Assembly (NCBI GenBank): GCA_039916485.1
Contig: JBDSLH010000026.1
Span: forward strand, 1 to 54,560
DNA from: JAPUDQ01 sp039916485
Lineage (GTDB): Bacteria > Patescibacteriota > Saccharimonadia > Saccharimonadales > Saccharimonadaceae
DNA: 54,560 bases
Direction of reading: 5' to 3'
This document shows, piece by piece, positions 1 to 7,342 of the stretch (within the stretch, counting starts at the first letter, position 1; every line of letters starts with the position of its first letter). Below the pieces are notes generated by a model. The model was not told where the DNA came from and searched no databases. It was given only the letters and a program-made list of their open reading frames with translations. Made by a program: the position numbers and the translations under genes.

Positions 1-7
1 AACACGC

Positions 8-33
8 AAAAACGCCCGCCAATGGCGTGCGTG
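8..33 (-). terminator. Rho-independent terminator (minus strand)
   Basis: Read on the minus strand, a GC-rich stem (GC-A-CGCC / GGCG-G-GC with an ATT loop and one A-G mismatch) is followed by a run of five T. It lies about 80 nt beyond the stop codon of the minus-strand ORF at 110-385 and would end the clpP transcript. Confidence 0.6.
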
Positions 34-109
34 TATAATACCCCGACCTTATTCAATCTTCATTACCCACAATTATAAGCATCTGACAACCATAAGTCAA
101 GATGTTTAG

Positions 110-385
110 CTAAATAGGCTGATCACATAGAGGCAAAGCCTCTTCGCCTACCACAAAGGCAGAGTTGACATAGTGTTTTGAGGATTGAAAAAAAGGATTA
201 ATTAAAGGCATATCATCGATAGCACTTACATTCATGGTCTCTTTGACGTCTAATTGTACCCAGGTAACACTCTCTCCTGGTTCAGTCACCTCGGGCATGT
301 TTTGTGTACAAAAAGCTTCTAAAACCGCGCCATCATCCACCTTCTTTCCCCCATATGTACCAGACGGCTTTTCGGACATAATCAC
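110..385 (-). CDS. Hypothetical protein in frame behind clpP; start codon uncertain
   Basis: Unrecognised 91-aa product if the GTG at 385-383 is the start. The reading frame is open for 131 codons, back to position 505, and the extra 40 upstream codons look like coding sequence but contain no ATG, GTG or TTG. This frame is the same as that of clpP, and the two are separated only by TAG-CAC-TAG (514-506). Possible explanations are re-initiation at the GTG, a non-canonical start such as ATA, readthrough of two amber codons, or a truncated or mis-assembled gene. The protein has no signal peptide or membrane segment and is rich in Val and acidic residues. No function is proposed. Confidence 0.45.
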   Translation of the reverse strand: MIMSEKPSGTYGGKKVDDGAVLEAFCTQNMPEVTEPGESVTWVQLDVKETMNVSAIDDMPLINPFFQSSKHYVNSAFVVGEEALPLCDQPI

Positions 386-511
386 TGCATTTTTATCTTG
401 AATTTCAACATTTTTAACACAATCTAAACGTACTACAACGACTTTTTCACCGTATTGCCCTACAAATATCTTCTTGTCGGCATTATCGCAAAAATTGACT
501 TTTGTCTAGTG

Positions 512-1105
512 CTAGCTCTTAGTAACGATCGTGTCCACCACACCGTAGGCCACTGCTTCTTTTGCGTTCATCCAGAAGTCTCGTTCCATATCAGCCTTAA
601 CTTTTGCTAGTTTCTGTCCTGTATTTTTAGCTGTGATTTCTGTAAGTAGTTCTTTAATCCGAATAGACTCTTTCAAACTAATTTCTTGATCAGTCACTCT
701 ACCTTGTGTTCCGCTAGATGGTTGATGAATCATGACTCTTGAATTTGGTAGCATATATCGCTTACCTTTGGCACCACTACTCAGGAGAAATGCTCCCATG
801 CTTGCCTGCAACCCTATGCCGTATGTTGCAACGTCAGGTTTGATAAAGTTCATGGTGTCATATATAGCGAGCCCATCACTAACGCTTCCACCAGGACTAT
901 TTATATATAGTGCTATATCCTTTTTGGGATCTTCATATGCGAGATGGAGAAGTTGAGCAACCACGATGTTTGCTGTATGTTCGTTAACTTCCTCACCGAG
1001 GAATATGATGCGCTCATTTAGTAAGCGAGAATAAATATCATAGGCACGCTCGCCGTCGTGTGACTTCTGAACAACTGTTGGTATCAGATAGCTAGTAGTT
1101 TTCAT
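512..1105 (-). CDS. clpP: ATP-dependent Clp protease proteolytic subunit ClpP
   Basis: This cytoplasmic serine peptidase forms the tetradecameric barrel that degrades substrates unfolded by Clp ATPases such as the ClpC at 18882-21374. The 197-aa length is normal. The catalytic triad is visible: Ser102 in LQASMGAFLL, His127 in RVMIHQPSSG and Asp176 in ERDFWM. The substrate-strand motif INSPGGSV is at 69-75. It is transcribed from a promoter whose -35 box lies inside a perfect CIRCE operator (1127-1153). The -10 box TAAACT ends 6 nt before the ATG, so the mRNA is probably leaderless. ClpX and HrcA are not in this window. Identification is secure. Confidence 0.98.
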   Translation of the reverse strand: MKTTSYLIPTVVQKSHDGERAYDIYSRLLNERIIFLGEEVNEHTANIVVAQLLHLAYEDPKKDIALYINSPGGSVSDGLAIYDTMNFIKPDVATYGIGLQASMGAFLLSSGAKGKRYMLPNSRVMIHQPSSGTQGRVTDQEISLKESIRIKELLTEITAKNTGQKLAKVKADMERDFWMNAKEAVAYGVVDTIVTKS

Positions 1106-1111
1106 ACACCT

Positions 1112-1140
1112 AGTTTATAAAATAAATTAGCACTCGTCAA
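1112..1140 (-). promoter_or_regulatory. clpP promoter
   Basis: On the minus strand, TTGACG (1140-1135) and TAAACT (1117-1112) are separated by 17 nt. The -35 hexamer lies in the spacer of the CIRCE element. Only 6 nt separate the -10 box from the clpP ATG. Confidence 0.75.
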
Positions 1141-1153
1141 TGGAGAGTGCTAA
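1127..1153. promoter_or_regulatory. CIRCE operator (HrcA site) upstream of clpP
   Basis: A perfect 9-N9-9 inverted repeat, TTAGCACTC ... GAGTGCTAA, is identical to the classical CIRCE consensus bound by HrcA. It covers the -35 region of clpP. Its distal arm overlaps the last codons of the lipoprotein gene ending at 1137. A second copy lies before clpC. Confidence 0.93.
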
Positions 1154-1565
1154 TGGGTTCGCTGCAGTTTGTTTGAACCATGTCACTGCCTTTAGCCGAG
1201 ATAAATGAAACTTGTATTCCGTCAATCTCTAGACTTCCCGACAGAGTCTTTCCCTTACCCTCTAGATCAACATCCTGAATCTTGTTACTAACTTGATCTT
1301 GCATAGTATTGCCTTTTGTTGAGAGTCCCACTCGTCGAACATCCCCGAAATCATCTACATACAGTGCATAGTCTTCTTCATTGATGGTCATAAATGCATT
1401 TGGCGTCCTGTTCAAATCTAGCTCTACCGTTTGGCCACATTCTGAATAAGAATATTGTGAGCAAGCGGTAAGACTAGAACAAGTTAAGAGTACGCCACTG
1501 ACTGCTCTAATAAAGCGACGTCTGTGTAAACTAAGAGGGGTTGGTGTATATTCTTGCTCGCTCAT
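1137..1565 (-). CDS. Putative lipoprotein with twin-arginine-like signal
   Basis: A 142-aa exported protein of unknown function. The N-terminus has RRRFIR at 15-20, a hydrophobic stretch (AVSGVLLTCSSL) and the lipobox LTAC with Cys35, typical of a signal-peptidase-II lipoprotein. The RRRFI pattern resembles a Tat signal, but Sec export is equally possible. The mature part is soluble and polar, with two further Cys. The start at 1565 was chosen because AGGAAAAG precedes it and because the longer upstream frame would run through the 68-aa gene at 1600-1806. It follows that small membrane-protein gene, probably in one transcript. Its stop overlaps the CIRCE element. Confidence 0.75.
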   Translation of the reverse strand: MSEQEYTPTPLSLHRRRFIRAVSGVLLTCSSLTACSQYSYSECGQTVELDLNRTPNAFMTINEEDYALYVDDFGDVRRVGLSTKGNTMQDQVSNKIQDVDLEGKGKTLSGSLEIDGIQVSFISAKGSDMVQTNCSEPISTLH

Positions 1566-1599
1566 ACTTTTCCTAGGATGACGCTCCGTGCGCTGAGTG

Positions 1600-1806
1600 T
1601 CATCGTCTGTGGTGGGCAGTGAGTTTGTACAGGGTTGTTGACGCCGTGAGGCCTGCGAGTAGACCAAGAAGTGGCGCAAGCCAGATGTTCTTGCTCAGAA
1701 CTGCAACAATCGCTGCTGTGAGAAAAGTCACCAGCGCAAAAGCAAGCACGATGCTGTCTTTGTCACGAGTCCAAAACTGCACGAAATCTTCCTTGAGATC
1801 TTCCAT
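1600..1806 (-). CDS. Small two-helix membrane protein
   Basis: A 68-aa protein of unknown function. A charged N-terminus (MEDLKEDFVQFWTRDKDS) is followed by two hydrophobic helices at about 19-38 and 43-60, and a basic tail ending HHRR. GGAG lies 7 nt before the ATG. The sigma70-type promoter at 1840-1868 drives it and presumably the lipoprotein gene downstream. Confidence 0.7.
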   Translation of the reverse strand: MEDLKEDFVQFWTRDKDSIVLAFALVTFLTAAIVAVLSKNIWLAPLLGLLAGLTASTTLYKLTAHHRR

Positions 1807-1839
1807 GATTTCTCCTAACTAGCGCACGGAGCTATAATT

Positions 1840-1868
1840 GTTATAAACTATCTAGCTATTTAGGTCAA
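1840..1868 (-). promoter_or_regulatory. Promoter for the 68-aa membrane protein / lipoprotein pair
   Basis: Minus-strand TTGACC (1868-1863), a 17-nt spacer and TATAAC (1845-1840). The -35 box overlaps the last codons of tig, so this transcript starts inside the end of the trigger-factor gene. Confidence 0.65.
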
Positions 1869-3132
1869 GTAGTCGATTGATCGTCTTCTCGGTGACCACG
1901 CGATTCGCAAGGTCTCGGCGTGATTCTGGCGAATCCAGTTGGTCTGCCATAGCTGGCGCTTCTTGCTTCCGTCGTGCTAGTTCTGCTTCGAGCTCTTCAG
2001 CAGAAACATCAATTTTTTCTGCCTTACTGAGTTCCGCGATGACAAGACCTGCTTGGACGCGACGTTCTGCCATCGGCTTGAGTTCTGCTTCTTGCCATGC
2101 TTCTTTATCTTTGTGACCATTTGCTGAGAGATACTGATCAAGGGTTTGGCCTCGATACATGAGATTCTGCATAGCGTCTTGCTCCAGTGCATGCATCTGG
2201 TCATGTACTAGTACTGCTGGCACAGGCACCGTACTTGCTTCTACGAGTTGGCCTAATAATTCGTCTTTGCGCTCTTCTATCGCTCGGCGTTCATTTTGCA
2301 CAGCAAGCTCTTTCTTAATGTCAGCTTTGAGTGCTGCAGCAGTTTCAAATGGACCGGCTTTTTTAGCAAATTCGTCATCGATAGTTGGCAATGTAATTTC
2401 TTGTACTTTTTTCAGATCAACAGTGAACACTACTTCAGCACTTTTCAAATGTTCTGCATGGTAATCACTCGGAAAGGTCACAGAAATATCAAATGTTTCA
2501 CCGGCATTGTGACCGATCAGTTGCTCTTCAAAGCCGGGTATAAATGTCTGACTTCCAACGGTTAGCGTATAGTCCGCGCCACTGGCACCTTCGATTAGTT
2601 CACCATCTTTACCTTTACCAGTAAAGTCCATAGTTACTTCATCACCGTCTTTTACAGCACGGGTGGCTTCACTTCGCTCGGCCATCCCCTGGCGCATTCT
2701 TTCTATGACGTCCGTAACGTCTTTGGCCGTTACAGCCTCTGCTTTTTTAGTAGCTTTGAGCTTGGTATAGTCAGCTAATTTTACTTCAGGCAGCACTTCA
2801 AACTCTGCAGTAAATTCAAGTGTATCAAATGGTACAAATTTCTTTAGCTCAATCTTTGGCTGATCAAGTACACGTAATTCTTTTTCATCAATTATTGTAT
2901 TAACAGCCCGATTGACTGCGTATTCAACGGTCTCATTTGCAAGCATATTTGGATCAATGCTTTTTTCAACGACATTCGCTGGTACTTTGCCTGGGCGAAA
3001 GCCAGATACCTTCACTGATTTTCCAAGTTCTTTAATTGCAAGGATTTTCGCCTGGGCGATGGTTTTTTGGTCGACTTCAACCGTGAGGATTACACGTGTG
3101 TCTGACTGCTTCTTCATAGTATGTTTTGTCAT
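1852..3132 (-). CDS. tig: Trigger factor (ribosome-associated chaperone / PPIase)
   Basis: This is a folding chaperone that docks at the ribosomal exit tunnel near L23. Domain order is as in the family: an N-terminal ribosome-binding domain with the signature region around GFRPGKVP at about 45-52, a central FKBP-type prolyl isomerase domain beginning GDEVTMDFTGKGKDGELIEGA (about 162-245), and a C-terminal helical chaperone domain. The length of about 426 aa is normal. The start is uncertain. GTG 3138, ATG 3132 and ATG 3117 are all in frame, and a TAAAAT box stands just upstream of AGGTGTCT-ATG. 3132 is used here. Trigger factor commonly neighbours clpP in bacteria, as it does here. Confidence 0.95.
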   Translation of the reverse strand: MTKHTMKKQSDTRVILTVEVDQKTIAQAKILAIKELGKSVKVSGFRPGKVPANVVEKSIDPNMLANETVEYAVNRAVNTIIDEKELRVLDQPKIELKKFVPFDTLEFTAEFEVLPEVKLADYTKLKATKKAEAVTAKDVTDVIERMRQGMAERSEATRAVKDGDEVTMDFTGKGKDGELIEGASGADYTLTVGSQTFIPGFEEQLIGHNAGETFDISVTFPSDYHAEHLKSAEVVFTVDLKKVQEITLPTIDDEFAKKAGPFETAAALKADIKKELAVQNERRAIEERKDELLGQLVEASTVPVPAVLVHDQMHALEQDAMQNLMYRGQTLDQYLSANGHKDKEAWQEAELKPMAERRVQAGLVIAELSKAEKIDVSAEELEAELARRKQEAPAMADQLDSPESRRDLANRVVTEKTINRLLDLNS

Positions 3133-3185
3133 AGACACCTATTTTAACAGAGATAGCCGTATGTTGCGACCATGAACGTTATATT

Positions 3186-4541
3186 TTAGAGATCAACGCC
3201 GAGATCGTCTGGATCTGGTGTCACAGCTTGTTTTTGCTTCCGACGACGATCTTTTACCGTGGTAACTATTCGCTCAAGTGATAGTTCTTGTTCGGTTTCG
3301 TTGAGCACGTCTTTGAGACGATACACTCCTGAATCAACCTCTTTTTCACCAACAAATAACAGATAATTAATCTTGTGTTTGACGGCAGTTTTGATCTGCT
3401 TGTCCAGCTTGCGACCAGTGCTGTCCAGAGCGACACGGACACCTTCATCACGCAAATCTTGTGCAAGTTTACGGGCTTGTTTGTGGACATCACCAAGAGT
3501 AACTACATAGACATCTGTGGTCGACGGTAACTGTGGCATGAGTCCGTGAGCTTCAAGGAATAATTCCATTGTTGTCAGCCCAGGTGCAAATCCTACAGTT
3601 GTTATAGGCTCAACACCAAAAAGCCCGACGAGACCATCGTAGCGACCCCCACCAAACATTGCACGATTGTTGTCTGGGTGGTTATCAAATACTTCAAACA
3701 CCATACCGGTATAATAATCAAATCCGCGCATCAAACTGATATCAAAAGCGGCGTTATCAACACCTGATTCGTGCAAGAGAGTAAATAACTCTTGAACTTC
3801 ACGGACCGATTCACTGTCGAGTAGCTCACGAGGCAGCTCAGCCATGCTACTAGCTTGTAGCAACTTACTGATTTTGTTCATTCCTTCAAAGTGCTGCTCA
3901 TCACCAAAAATATTTCGAGCTTGTTCATCGAATTCTTCTCGAGGCAATTTGTCTTTACGATCAAACAGCTTGATCATCATCTGTGACTGCACAACATCAA
4001 GCCCAAGATATTCGCTCATCATAAGATTGATCATCTTGCGGTTGTTGATCCTGATGGTGTACATCTTTTTGTCTGCACCAAAGGCTCGCATCAGTTTATC
4101 GGCAATAATAATTATTTCTGCATCGCTTGTGACGGCATCCGCACCAAACATATCGACATTCATCTGCCAAAATTCTCGTTCACGTCCACGCTGAGGTCGC
4201 TCATATCGCATGAATTGTGCGAGGCTATACAGTCGGGCCGGATATCCGAGCTCTTGTCGACGAGCGGCGACCATCCGGCTGACACTTGGAGTCATTTCAG
4301 GTCGGATAGCTACAGTACGCCCGCCACGATCTACAAACTGATAGGTTTGCTCGTTGACGATTTCCTGACCAGTCTTGGCAGTGTATAAGTCCAATGGCTC
4401 CAGCAGCGGTGCGTCATAGGCTTCATAGCCAAATCCTTCAACAACGCGTTTCCACGTCGTAAAGATGTAGTTTCGGACGCGCATATCCTCTGGATAGTAA
4501 TCTTTTGCGCCTTTATATGGTTGTGATGGTAGGCCTGACAT
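3186..4541 (-). CDS. hisS: Histidyl-tRNA synthetase
   Basis: A class II synthetase that charges tRNA-His in the cytoplasm. Motif 2 is visible at about 110-130 (RYERPQRGREREFWQMN). The HisRS-specific segments RGFDYYTGMVFEV and motif 3, FGGGRYDGLVGLFG, lie at about 270-310. An HGTP anticodon-binding domain follows from about 340. The 451-aa length is slightly above the usual ~420, with a basic C-terminal tail (RRRKQKQ). The residue after RPE in the active-site loop is Met (RPEMT) where RPEGT is common. Confidence 0.96.
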   Translation of the reverse strand: MSGLPSQPYKGAKDYYPEDMRVRNYIFTTWKRVVEGFGYEAYDAPLLEPLDLYTAKTGQEIVNEQTYQFVDRGGRTVAIRPEMTPSVSRMVAARRQELGYPARLYSLAQFMRYERPQRGREREFWQMNVDMFGADAVTSDAEIIIIADKLMRAFGADKKMYTIRINNRKMINLMMSEYLGLDVVQSQMMIKLFDRKDKLPREEFDEQARNIFGDEQHFEGMNKISKLLQASSMAELPRELLDSESVREVQELFTLLHESGVDNAAFDISLMRGFDYYTGMVFEVFDNHPDNNRAMFGGGRYDGLVGLFGVEPITTVGFAPGLTTMELFLEAHGLMPQLPSTTDVYVVTLGDVHKQARKLAQDLRDEGVRVALDSTGRKLDKQIKTAVKHKINYLLFVGEKEVDSGVYRLKDVLNETEQELSLERIVTTVKDRRRKQKQAVTPDPDDLGVDL

Positions 4542-4591
4542 ATTAAAGATATTGTTGCATTATTTACCTCAAAACGCAAGGATAAGCGGAA

Positions 4592-4885
4592 TTAATTTAT
4601 GAACGGTATTACACCGTTAGCGAGCTGCCAAAAGGTCCAGGTGACGGCTCCGGTGACTAACATCAGTAGACATATGGCAGGATAGAACTGTTTACTCCAT
4701 CCTGAGTCTGGTTGTTTGCGACGATACATGACACGCGACCCCATGATTGCAAATGCCGAGTGTGCCACAAAAATACCCCCAAGCCCGAGGAGTAAAAGCA
4801 GACATATTGAATACGCAGCCCAGCAAATAGCTTGAAATTCATTGATCTCGAGTAAACGCTGGAGAACGTCTGTGACCTCATACAT
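4592..4885 (-). CDS. Small membrane protein downstream of the SpoU methyltransferase
   Basis: A 97-aa protein with two predicted membrane helices at about 23-46 and 73-92, joined by a basic loop (MYRRKQPDSGWSKQ). Function is not recognised. The start at 4885 was chosen because GAGG lies 9 nt upstream and the ATG overlaps the methyltransferase stop by 8 nt (ATGTATGA), which indicates translational coupling. A longer start at 4918 is possible. It is the last gene of the proB-like / SpoU / membrane-protein operon. Confidence 0.65.
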   Translation of the reverse strand: MYEVTDVLQRLLEINEFQAICWAAYSICLLLLLGLGGIFVAHSAFAIMGSRVMYRRKQPDSGWSKQFYPAICLLMLVTGAVTWTFWQLANGVIPFIN

Positions 4886-5414
4886 CAATAGTGCCTCGAC
4901 GTTGTCTTGTCCATTCATACATAGCTATAGCCGCAGCATGCCCAACGTTCATGCTCCTTGTACTTCCAAACTGATCAATATGCACTACTTTGTCGGCTAT
5001 ATTTATGGCTTCTTCAGAAAGTCCAGGACCTTCCTGTCCGAAGAGCAAACATACGTTCTCGGGAAGCTTAGTCTCAAACAATGAGTCTGAATTGCAATTA
5101 TTTTCAACTGCAAAAACTTGTATATTTCTTTCTGACATTGCAGATTTAAAAGATGACATCGACTCATAATACACAACGTGCAGATATTTATCGGTTGCCA
5201 TCGCACCTCGCTTGTTCCATTGACGTCGACCAACAATATGCACTTTTCGGACGCCGAATGCATTGGCCGTACGTATGATCGACCCCATATTGAAATCGCG
5301 TAGCGTATTTTCGCAGGCTATTTCAAGTCCGGTTTCAAGCTTATCGAGTCCGTTTGAGATATCTTCCACCGACATACCTTTCAGATGATCAAGCAAATTT
5401 CTTGAGTCGTCCAT
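4878..5414 (-). CDS. SpoU/TrmH-family RNA 2'-O-methyltransferase
   Basis: An SPOUT-fold, SAM-dependent enzyme that methylates a ribose 2'-OH in tRNA or rRNA. All three family motifs are present: NMGSIIRTANAFG (about 42-54), LLFGQEGPGLSEE (about 123-135) and STRSMNVGHAAAIAMYEW (about 150-167). The 178-aa length corresponds to a bare catalytic domain without an RNA-binding extension, so the substrate cannot be assigned. The ATG overlaps the stop of the proB-like gene (TAATG), which places them in one operon. A second, divergent family member lies at 32621-33118. Confidence 0.9.
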   Translation of the reverse strand: MDDSRNLLDHLKGMSVEDISNGLDKLETGLEIACENTLRDFNMGSIIRTANAFGVRKVHIVGRRQWNKRGAMATDKYLHVVYYESMSSFKSAMSERNIQVFAVENNCNSDSLFETKLPENVCLLFGQEGPGLSEEAINIADKVVHIDQFGSTRSMNVGHAAAIAMYEWTRQRRGTIDV

Positions 5415-6175
5415 TATTTAGCACGCGGATAAAATGTTTCAGTCTCAGGATTCGGCTGTCCCACAGGAGGCTGACTAATTTTTACCCAGCCAGTACTTCT
5501 AGAGAATTTTAATGCATTTGTATGCTTAGAGAGCATGTCGCCTCTTCCCCTCCCACCTACCTTTTCAGCTGCACGTGCTTGTAGCATTACGGTGAGTTCT
5601 TGTGAATTTTCTGATGTGACAACGTGAATTTGATTACTATTGTCATCATAGATTCCACCTCTTTTGGTATAAAATTCGATACCATCAGCACCTACTTTTG
5701 TAGCTATATGTCGGGCAAGTCCATCATTGTCTCCGCCCGTAGCAAGTTCCATAAGCTCAGTTACGCTTAAAGCATCATTCTCATTAATAACCGGTACAAC
5801 ACCTTCTTTACGGTTGCGACCGAGTAGCCTTAGTAGCATAGCTCCTTCTTGTGCATCATTAAGTTCGTTATGCGTTACAAGTAATCCGCCCGCAGCTTCG
5901 CCCTGTAACTGAAATGCATGTTGCCAAGCCTGGCTAATAGCAGCTGCACCAAGCTGGGCTTTCTCTTGAAGACTAAATGATTCAGAATTCTTACCCATGC
6001 CTTCAATAAAACGGCTACCGAGCGCAACAGCACCTGAACTTATGATAATAAGGTTATTTGGTTTATGCCGAGACATTAGATTTTCAGCATACATATTCAG
6101 TTGCGTTTGAGTATCAAACGTATCTGAGACAACAATATCTGATCCAAATTTTGCAACAACTAGTTCATTAGACAT
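5414..6175 (-). CDS. Glutamate 5-kinase-like amino-acid kinase, lacking PUA domain
   Basis: A 253-aa amino-acid-kinase fold most like ProB, which phosphorylates glutamate gamma-carboxylate for proline synthesis. Recognisable blocks are VAKFGSDIV near the N-terminus, IIISSGAVALGSRF, PVINENDALSVTEL, GGDNDGLARHIATKVGADG and the C-terminal GRGRGDMLSKHTNALK. The segment normally reading LTDxDGLY is instead FYTKRGGIYDD. The C-terminal PUA domain of many ProB proteins is absent. No proA or proC is in the window, so the role in proline synthesis is unproven. The start at 6175 was chosen over an 18-codon extension. A TATAAA box ends 6 nt before this ATG. Confidence 0.78.
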   Translation of the reverse strand: MSNELVVAKFGSDIVVSDTFDTQTQLNMYAENLMSRHKPNNLIIISSGAVALGSRFIEGMGKNSESFSLQEKAQLGAAAISQAWQHAFQLQGEAAGGLLVTHNELNDAQEGAMLLRLLGRNRKEGVVPVINENDALSVTELMELATGGDNDGLARHIATKVGADGIEFYTKRGGIYDDNSNQIHVVTSENSQELTVMLQARAAEKVGGRGRGDMLSKHTNALKFSRSTGWVKISQPPVGQPNPETETFYPRAK

Positions 6176-6181
6176 GACTCG

Positions 6182-6187
6182 TTTATA
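6182..6187 (-). promoter_or_regulatory. -10 box of the proB-like operon
   Basis: Minus-strand TATAAA ends 6 nt before the ATG at 6175, so the transcript would start at or next to the start codon. No convincing -35 box is visible. Confidence 0.45.
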
Positions 6188-6224
6188 CCACAGAATAGCT
6201 CCTTTGAGGTAGTCACGGGTGCTT

Positions 6225-6262
6225 ACCAAAAATAATACCGACCATGGAGGTCGGTTCTATTT
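6225..6262 (-). terminator. Terminator copy 1 (behind repeat unit R1)
   Basis: The stem ACCGACC/GGTCGGT with a 5-nt loop is followed on the minus strand by TATTATTTTT. It is an exact copy of the terminator behind tRNA-Leu (7343-7380). On the minus strand it sits just past the CCGCACCA end of repeat unit R1. Confidence 0.6.
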
Positions 6263-6275
6263 ATGGTGCGGATGA
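6225..6275. repeat. 51-bp direct repeat, left copy (att-like)
   Basis: Positions 6225-6275 match 7343-7393 at 50 of 51 bases. The segment contains the terminator plus TGGTGCGGATGA, the reverse complement of the tRNA-Leu 3' end. Direct duplication of a tRNA 3' end is the usual footprint of site-specific integration. Confidence 0.85.
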
Positions 6276-6472
6276 TAATTGAGCGGCCAGCGAAAGTATA
6301 TGCAGAACCCGAGATGATCAGCATTAAAGAATAATCATCATGGCGAGAAGCTATAAAGGACTTGCCTCTTTTTGCTCACTCGGCAACATTTTGCAAAAAG
6401 CAAAATGCTCGTTCGGCCAAGCGTTGCAACCTCAATATGCCACTGGCATATTTCGACCATGGTTCAAGTCCT
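6264..6472 (-). repeat. Structured tRNA-Leu-end repeat unit R1
   Basis: Positions 6264-6364 match 7134-7234 (unit R2) at about 94 of 101 bases with no gap. The unit starts with the complement of tRNA-Leu CATCCGCACCA (6264-6274). An 80-bp body (6275-6354) follows, then AAAGGACTTG (6355-6364), which in tRNA-Leu directly abuts CATCCGCACCA. About 100 nt on, GGTTCAAGTCCT (6461-6472) is complementary to AGGACTTG and could close a long helix. Inside are hairpins at 6387-6407 and 6434-6452, with sequences different from those of R2 but in the corresponding place. It is either a minus-strand RNA with a tRNA-like CCA end or a recombination site. Confidence 0.75.
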
Positions 6473-6548
6473 GAAGCTGTAGTACAGTCAAACGCCACCC
6501 TTAAGCAGAGCTCTCCGTGAACAAGATTGGTCATGTTAAAATGAAGTG

Positions 6549-7094
6549 ATGCGGGAAAGATCACCCCAGACACTAAGTGAAGCCGACCGACGCCTTGTTG
6601 CTAGTTGGGCTGCTGACTGTGTTGAGCGTGTTATAAAGTTATTTGAAGCTGAGGCTCCCAATGATAACCGTCCTCGGGCTCTCGTCGCTCGAACACGTTC
6701 ATTTGCCCGTGGCGAATTGGATACAGCCGAGGAAATTCGTCGTCGCTTCTCTGGTGGCGTCAGTGCGAGTGAGCTAAAGTCTCCGGTTGCAAAAGCCGTT
6801 GCCAGAGCGTGTGGTCAGGCGGTCGCTGTTAGCCATCTAGGTGCACACGGGTTAAGTGCTGCTGCTTGCGCAGTCAACGCCGTCAGATTGGCGTATCCAG
6901 ACGAGCCGGATGCGGCTGACAATGAAGTTCGCTGGCAGCTCGAGCATATGTCAGCAGAAGTTCGCAAGGCTTTGCAATCTATTCCGCCGGTCGACGAAAT
7001 AACATCCGGTGTCCTCGGACCTGGATTAAATACATCGGGTCACCTTGGCAAGATCGTTCGTGCACTACAAGTCGGTATTTATCAGACGAAGTAG
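6549..7094 (+). CDS. Putative immunity protein (Imm-5-like)
   Basis: A 181-aa soluble, helical, Ala/Arg-rich protein. Its N-terminal pattern SWAADCVERVIKLFEAEAPNDNRPRALVARTRSFARGE, with the later CGQAVAVSHLGAHGLSAAACAVNAVRLAYP, strongly resembles the family annotated as putative immunity protein (Imm-5 type). Such proteins are thought to neutralise contact- or secretion-delivered toxins. No cognate toxin is adjacent. The gene lies alone between repeat units R1 and R2, with a bidirectional hairpin right behind it. The start is ATG 6549, with GTG 6546 as the alternative; only a weak GAAG precedes it. The position suggests it is cargo of a mobile unit. Family assignment is from recall of the motif pattern. 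Confidence 0.72.
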   Translation: MRERSPQTLSEADRRLVASWAADCVERVIKLFEAEAPNDNRPRALVARTRSFARGELDTAEEIRRRFSGGVSASELKSPVAKAVARACGQAVAVSHLGAHGLSAAACAVNAVRLAYPDEPDAADNEVRWQLEHMSAEVRKALQSIPPVDEITSGVLGPGLNTSGHLGKIVRALQVGIYQTK

Positions 7095-7102
7095 ATTCAA
7101 AT

Positions 7103-7134
7103 AAAATTAAGGTCAAATGACCTCAATTTTATTT
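7103..7134 (-). terminator. Terminator behind repeat unit R2 and the immunity gene
   Basis: A 13-bp stem (7103-7115 with 7118-7130) is followed by T-rich sequence on both sides. The single non-Watson-Crick position is A-C on the plus strand but a G-U wobble in minus-strand RNA, so the hairpin is better suited to ending minus-strand transcription from R2. It may also end the immunity-gene transcript. Confidence 0.6.
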
Positions 7135-7333
7135 GGTGCGGATGATAATTGAGTGATCAGCGAAAGTATATGGAGAACCAGAGATGTTCAGCATTAAAGA
7201 ATAATCATCACGGCGAGAAGCTATAAAGGACTTGTCATGATTTGCTCGTCAACGGCTAAAGCCTATTTCCTCAGCCAAGCTTTGATAACGTAAACTGCCA
7301 CCACGGCAGTTTACGACCTACGGTTCAAGTCCT
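7134..7333 (-). repeat. Structured tRNA-Leu-end repeat unit R2
   Basis: The second copy of unit R1. It has the same 11-nt tRNA-Leu end (7134-7144), an 80-bp body (7145-7224), AAAGGACTTG (7225-7234) and the complementary GGTTCAAGTCCT (7322-7333). The internal hairpin GTAAACTGCC/GGCAGTTTAC (7290-7314) takes the place of the R1 hairpin with unrelated sequence, so structure is retained while sequence is not. It is separated from tRNA-Leu by the terminator at 7343-7380. It does not look like tmRNA: there is no tag ORF and no 5' acceptor partner. Confidence 0.75.
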
Positions 7334-7342
7334 CAGTCGCAA

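Noticed and set aside
6376..6573. Minus-strand 65-aa ORF across R1
   Set aside because: It spans the hairpins of the repeat unit and overlaps the immunity gene start; no coding signature.
7134..7333. Repeat unit as tmRNA (ssrA)
   Set aside because: No tag-peptide frame, no 5' acceptor strand pairing with CATCCGC, and a second near-identical copy nearby.
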